NCBI GenBank assembly: GCA_021736305.1
Contig: JAIPGD010000008.1
Coordinates: 1 to 40,666, forward strand
Source: Candidatus Izemoplasma sp.
Lineage (GTDB): Bacteria > Bacillota_I > Bacilli_A > Izemoplasmatales > Hujiaoplasmataceae
Direction of reading: 5' to 3'
DNA: 40,666 nt
Below, piece after piece: positions 40,041-40,666 of the stretch (the stretch's first letter is position 1; each line of letters starts with the position of its first letter). Both the position numbers and the translations under genes were made by a program. Below the pieces are notes generated by a model, which had not been told where the DNA came from, searched no databases, and saw only the letters and a program-made list of their open reading frames with translations.

Positions 40041-40666
40041 TGATTATGTAAATGAAACAGTGAACAAAAATAAATTTTTTGTTAAAAAAAAATATAGTCA
40101 GAATTTTTTGTTGGATGAAAACATAATTCGAAAAATAATTCAATCAGCTAAAATTGACAAAAATACATCCGTTATTGAGATTGGCCCCGGATTTGGAGCT
40201 TTAACCAAATATATAGTTAAACAAGCTAAAAAAGTGCTGTTATATGAAATTGACAAAGAATTAATTCCACATTTGAATAATTTATTTCAAAATGAAGAAA
40301 ATATAGAAATAATTAACAAAGATTTTTTAAAAGTTGAGGATATTGATAAAGATATTGAAAATTATTTTGGTGATATAAATGATGTAGTGATAATTAGTAA
40401 TTTGCCTTATCATATTACAACACCGATTATTATGAAAATATTAGAAGAAAGTAAAAAAACAAATCGATTAATAATAATGATGCAACTAGAAGTAGCAAAA
40501 CGACTAACTTCAAAACCAAACTCAAAGGATTATAATGCTTTAAGTGTCATTATACAGGACCAAACTAAGGCAAGTTATTTATTTAAAGTGCCAAAAACAG
40601 TTTTTCAACCAAAACCTAAGGTTGATTCAGCAATTATTGAATTAGAAATTTTAAAAGGGAAAGAAA
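40027..40666 (+). CDS. rsmA: 16S rRNA dimethyladenosine transferase (partial)
   Basis: Dimethylates the two adenines near the 3' end of 16S rRNA. The first 213 codons are present; the frame runs off the window end. Motifs are KYSQNFLLDENII, the SAM-binding IEIGPGFGALT and the catalytic NLPYHITTP, with FQPKPKVDSAII near the edge. The ATG at 40027 overlaps the last 14 bases of rnmV. An N-terminal extension of about 20 residues precedes the usual start region. Confidence 0.95.
   Translation, partial: MKKHNDYVNETVNKNKFFVKKKYSQNFLLDENIIRKIIQSAKIDKNTSVIEIGPGFGALTKYIVKQAKKVLLYEIDKELIPHLNNLFQNEENIEIINKDFLKVEDIDKDIENYFGDINDVVIISNLPYHITTPIIMKILEESKKTNRLIIMMQLEVAKRLTSKPNSKDYNALSVIIQDQTKASYLFKVPKTVFQPKPKVDSAIIELEILKGKE

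Overview
The window is a low-GC bacterial chromosome segment around the replication origin. It uses the standard bacterial code: MnmE ends in its conserved FCLGK tail immediately before a TGA stop, and Trp is TGG, so this is not a TGA=Trp Mycoplasma or Spiroplasma. Firmicute-type markers (spoVG, YolD next to a Y-family polymerase, a T-box leader, RNase M5, and the dnaX-ybaB-recR, ispE-spoVG-prs and rnmV-rsmA gene orders known near the Bacillus subtilis origin) combined with very high AT content suggest a low-GC Bacillota or an Acholeplasma/Izemoplasma-like lineage. That placement is inference; no rRNA is present.

Layout. 1-6.0 kb (minus strand): a five-repeat PASTA-like/lamin-tail/nuclease lipoprotein, two small membrane proteins, and recR-ybaB-dnaX. 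6.1-8.3 kb: mnmE, a parS-like 16-mer directly after its stop codon, a bidirectional terminator, and a TtcA-like tRNA thiolase. 8.4-11.1 kb: an operon of an unknown 127-aa protein, NfeD-like, RDD and SPFH/stomatin membrane proteins. 11.2-13.9 kb: an MFS exporter, an overlapping 43-aa CxxC peptide and a cysteine-free ArsR-type regulator, with a shared TTAGATA motif. 14-22.9 kb (minus): ldh, an Asn-specific T-box driving an AlkD-like gene plus asnS, prs, spoVG, ispE, yolD, a Y-family polymerase, folD and a flavin-reductase-like protein. 23.1-29.9 kb (plus): tyrA-aroA-aroB-aroC-aroE/K fusion-aroQ-aroF, all seven shikimate steps from DAHP to chorismate plus prephenate dehydrogenase. 30.3-34.3 kb (minus): aminotransferase, dnaN, dnaA. 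The origin region lies on both sides of dnaA: four DnaA boxes upstream, and one box followed by TAA trios in the dnaA-dnaN gap. 34.7-40.7 kb: rpmH-rnpA-yidC-jag-pth, HIT and HAD genes, dgkB, rnmV and a truncated rsmA.

With oriC at about 32.8-34.6 kb, leading-strand genes to its left should lie on the minus strand. The housekeeping blocks do; the aro operon, MFS/ArsR module, SPFH operon and mnmE are head-on to replication, so they are candidates for later insertion or rearrangement.

The least expected signal is translational. mnmE and prs are unrelated genes on opposite strands. In both, a good Shine-Dalgarno sequence lies about 30 nt upstream of the only possible ATG, and a perfect 8-bp inverted repeat fills the gap. 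If the hairpin folds, the effective spacing becomes exactly 9 nt in both. Other items worth a look are the parS-like site, the bipartite origin, the AroE-AroK fusion, and the hairpin-rich control region of the MFS/ArsR module.
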